Part shown: in pieces, positions 5,001-5,366 of the stretch
How positions within the stretch are numbered: position 1 is the first letter of the stretch
How the letters are laid out: every line of letters begins with the position of its first letter
Origin: CAZAGT01 sp964484515
GTDB taxonomy: Bacteria > Desulfobacterota > DSM-4660 > Desulfatiglandales > HGW-15
DNA length: 5,366 nt
Direction: 5' to 3'
Assembly (NCBI GenBank): GCA_964484515.1
Contig: CAZAGT010000352.1
Span: 1-5,366 of the forward strand
Made by a program: the position numbers and the translations under genes
The notes under the pieces: generated by a model
Told to the model about the DNA's origin: nothing
What the model saw: the letters and a program-made list of their open reading frames with translations, nothing else
Databases searched by the model: none

Positions 5001-5366
5001 TCGCACGGAACGGCTTCCCCCAGGGCCGGGCATGTGTTCGGCAACGAGAGGCCCGACACCATCAATACGGTCCCCCGGGAAACGTTCGATGCCTATCGCG
5101 ACCACGATAATCCGGCTCCCAGGCTGGAAGAAGATGTCAAGGAGGCGAGGGAGGTGCTCGGCCTATCGCCGGAACTGGGAATGGATATCGACCGGGTCAC
5201 CCGGCAATTGAAAGACGAAGGCATCGAAAAATTCAAGGAACCCTATGATGACCTCATCGAGACGCTGGCGAGGCTGTCGGAAAACGCCCATCTGTCCCGA
5301 TGGAATCGGGATTACCCTCATCCCTCGTCACTGCGGCGTACTCCTATGTACGCTTCATTCCTCGGG
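5001..5366 (+). pseudogene. Truncated C-terminal remnant of transaldolase, running into the repeat
   Basis: Beginning right after the htrA stop and in the same frame, the translation reads ...GNERPDTINTVPRETFDAYRD, then LEEDVKEAREVLGLSPELGM, then DIDRVTRQLKDEGIEKF and EPYDDLIETLARL. This is the closing part of long-form transaldolase: 'GPDTVNTMP-TLEAFRDHG', then 'LGIDLD-VT-QLE-EGV-KF'. About 80 residues remain. The three quarters holding the barrel core and the Schiff-base lysine of this pentose-phosphate enzyme are missing, and there is no ribosome binding site. The expected G of 'DHG' is D here, and GPDT has become RPDT. At 5270 the sequence becomes repeat 2, yet the frame stays open to the window edge, adding ...SENAHLSRWNRDYPHPSS. 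I infer a deletion remnant; a partial gene with an unusual end, or one tied to an adjoining frame beyond the edge, cannot be excluded. Confidence 0.72.
5270..5366 (-). repeat. MITE/REP-like element, copy 2, inverted and cut by the window edge
   Basis: The reverse complement of this stretch aligns without gaps to 2830-2926, with 6 mismatches in 97 bases. Homology stops exactly at 5270, which corresponds to the right terminus of copy 1, so this is a true element end. Its other half, with the second terminal inverted repeat, lies beyond the window. It overlaps the end of the transaldolase remnant and is read through in that frame. Confidence 0.88.

Overview
The window looks like chromosomal DNA of a free-living, diderm (Gram-negative) bacterium of moderately high GC. 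The evidence is an inner-membrane-anchored MCE/MlaD-type lipid-transport protein and a secreted two-PDZ Deg/HtrA protease, both of which belong to an envelope with a periplasm. The style of the intergenic repeat and of the genes recalls Nitrospirota, NC10 or Desulfobacterota-like genomes. That placement is an impression from memory, not a demonstrated assignment.

Layout. Bases 57-1139 (+) encode an MlaD-family protein whose C-terminal half is five exact-length 34-residue repeats. Bases 1240-1641 (+) encode a three-helix DUF202/YidH-type membrane protein, probably co-transcribed with it. Bases 1659-1916 (-) encode an 85-residue two-helix membrane protein that converges on the DUF202 gene and has a textbook ribosome binding site. 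Bases 1917-2730 hold no gene I can support; the segment carries several short hairpins. Bases 2731-2928 are a roughly 198-bp MITE/REP-like structured element with imperfect terminal inverted repeats. Bases 2964-5000 (+) encode a 678-residue Deg/HtrA serine protease with a complete catalytic triad, two PDZ domains and an unusual extra helical domain of about 170 residues at its N-terminus. From base 5001 to the edge, directly after the htrA stop and in the same frame, lies a decapitated C-terminal piece of a transaldolase. It runs without a stop into a second, inverted copy of the repeat (5270-5366), and the window ends inside that copy.

How it fits together. The left half is envelope lipid traffic plus small membrane proteins of unknown role. 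The right half is a periplasmic quality-control protease in its own transcription unit, bracketed by two inverted copies of a structured repeat about 94% identical over the 97 bp that can be compared. A repeat-bracketed gene next to a truncated metabolic gene suggests past rearrangement at this place. The points most worth following are the helical-domain/HtrA fusion, the structured repeat whose copies differ mainly at positions that preserve one hairpin, and the repeat supplying coding sequence to the end of the transaldolase remnant.
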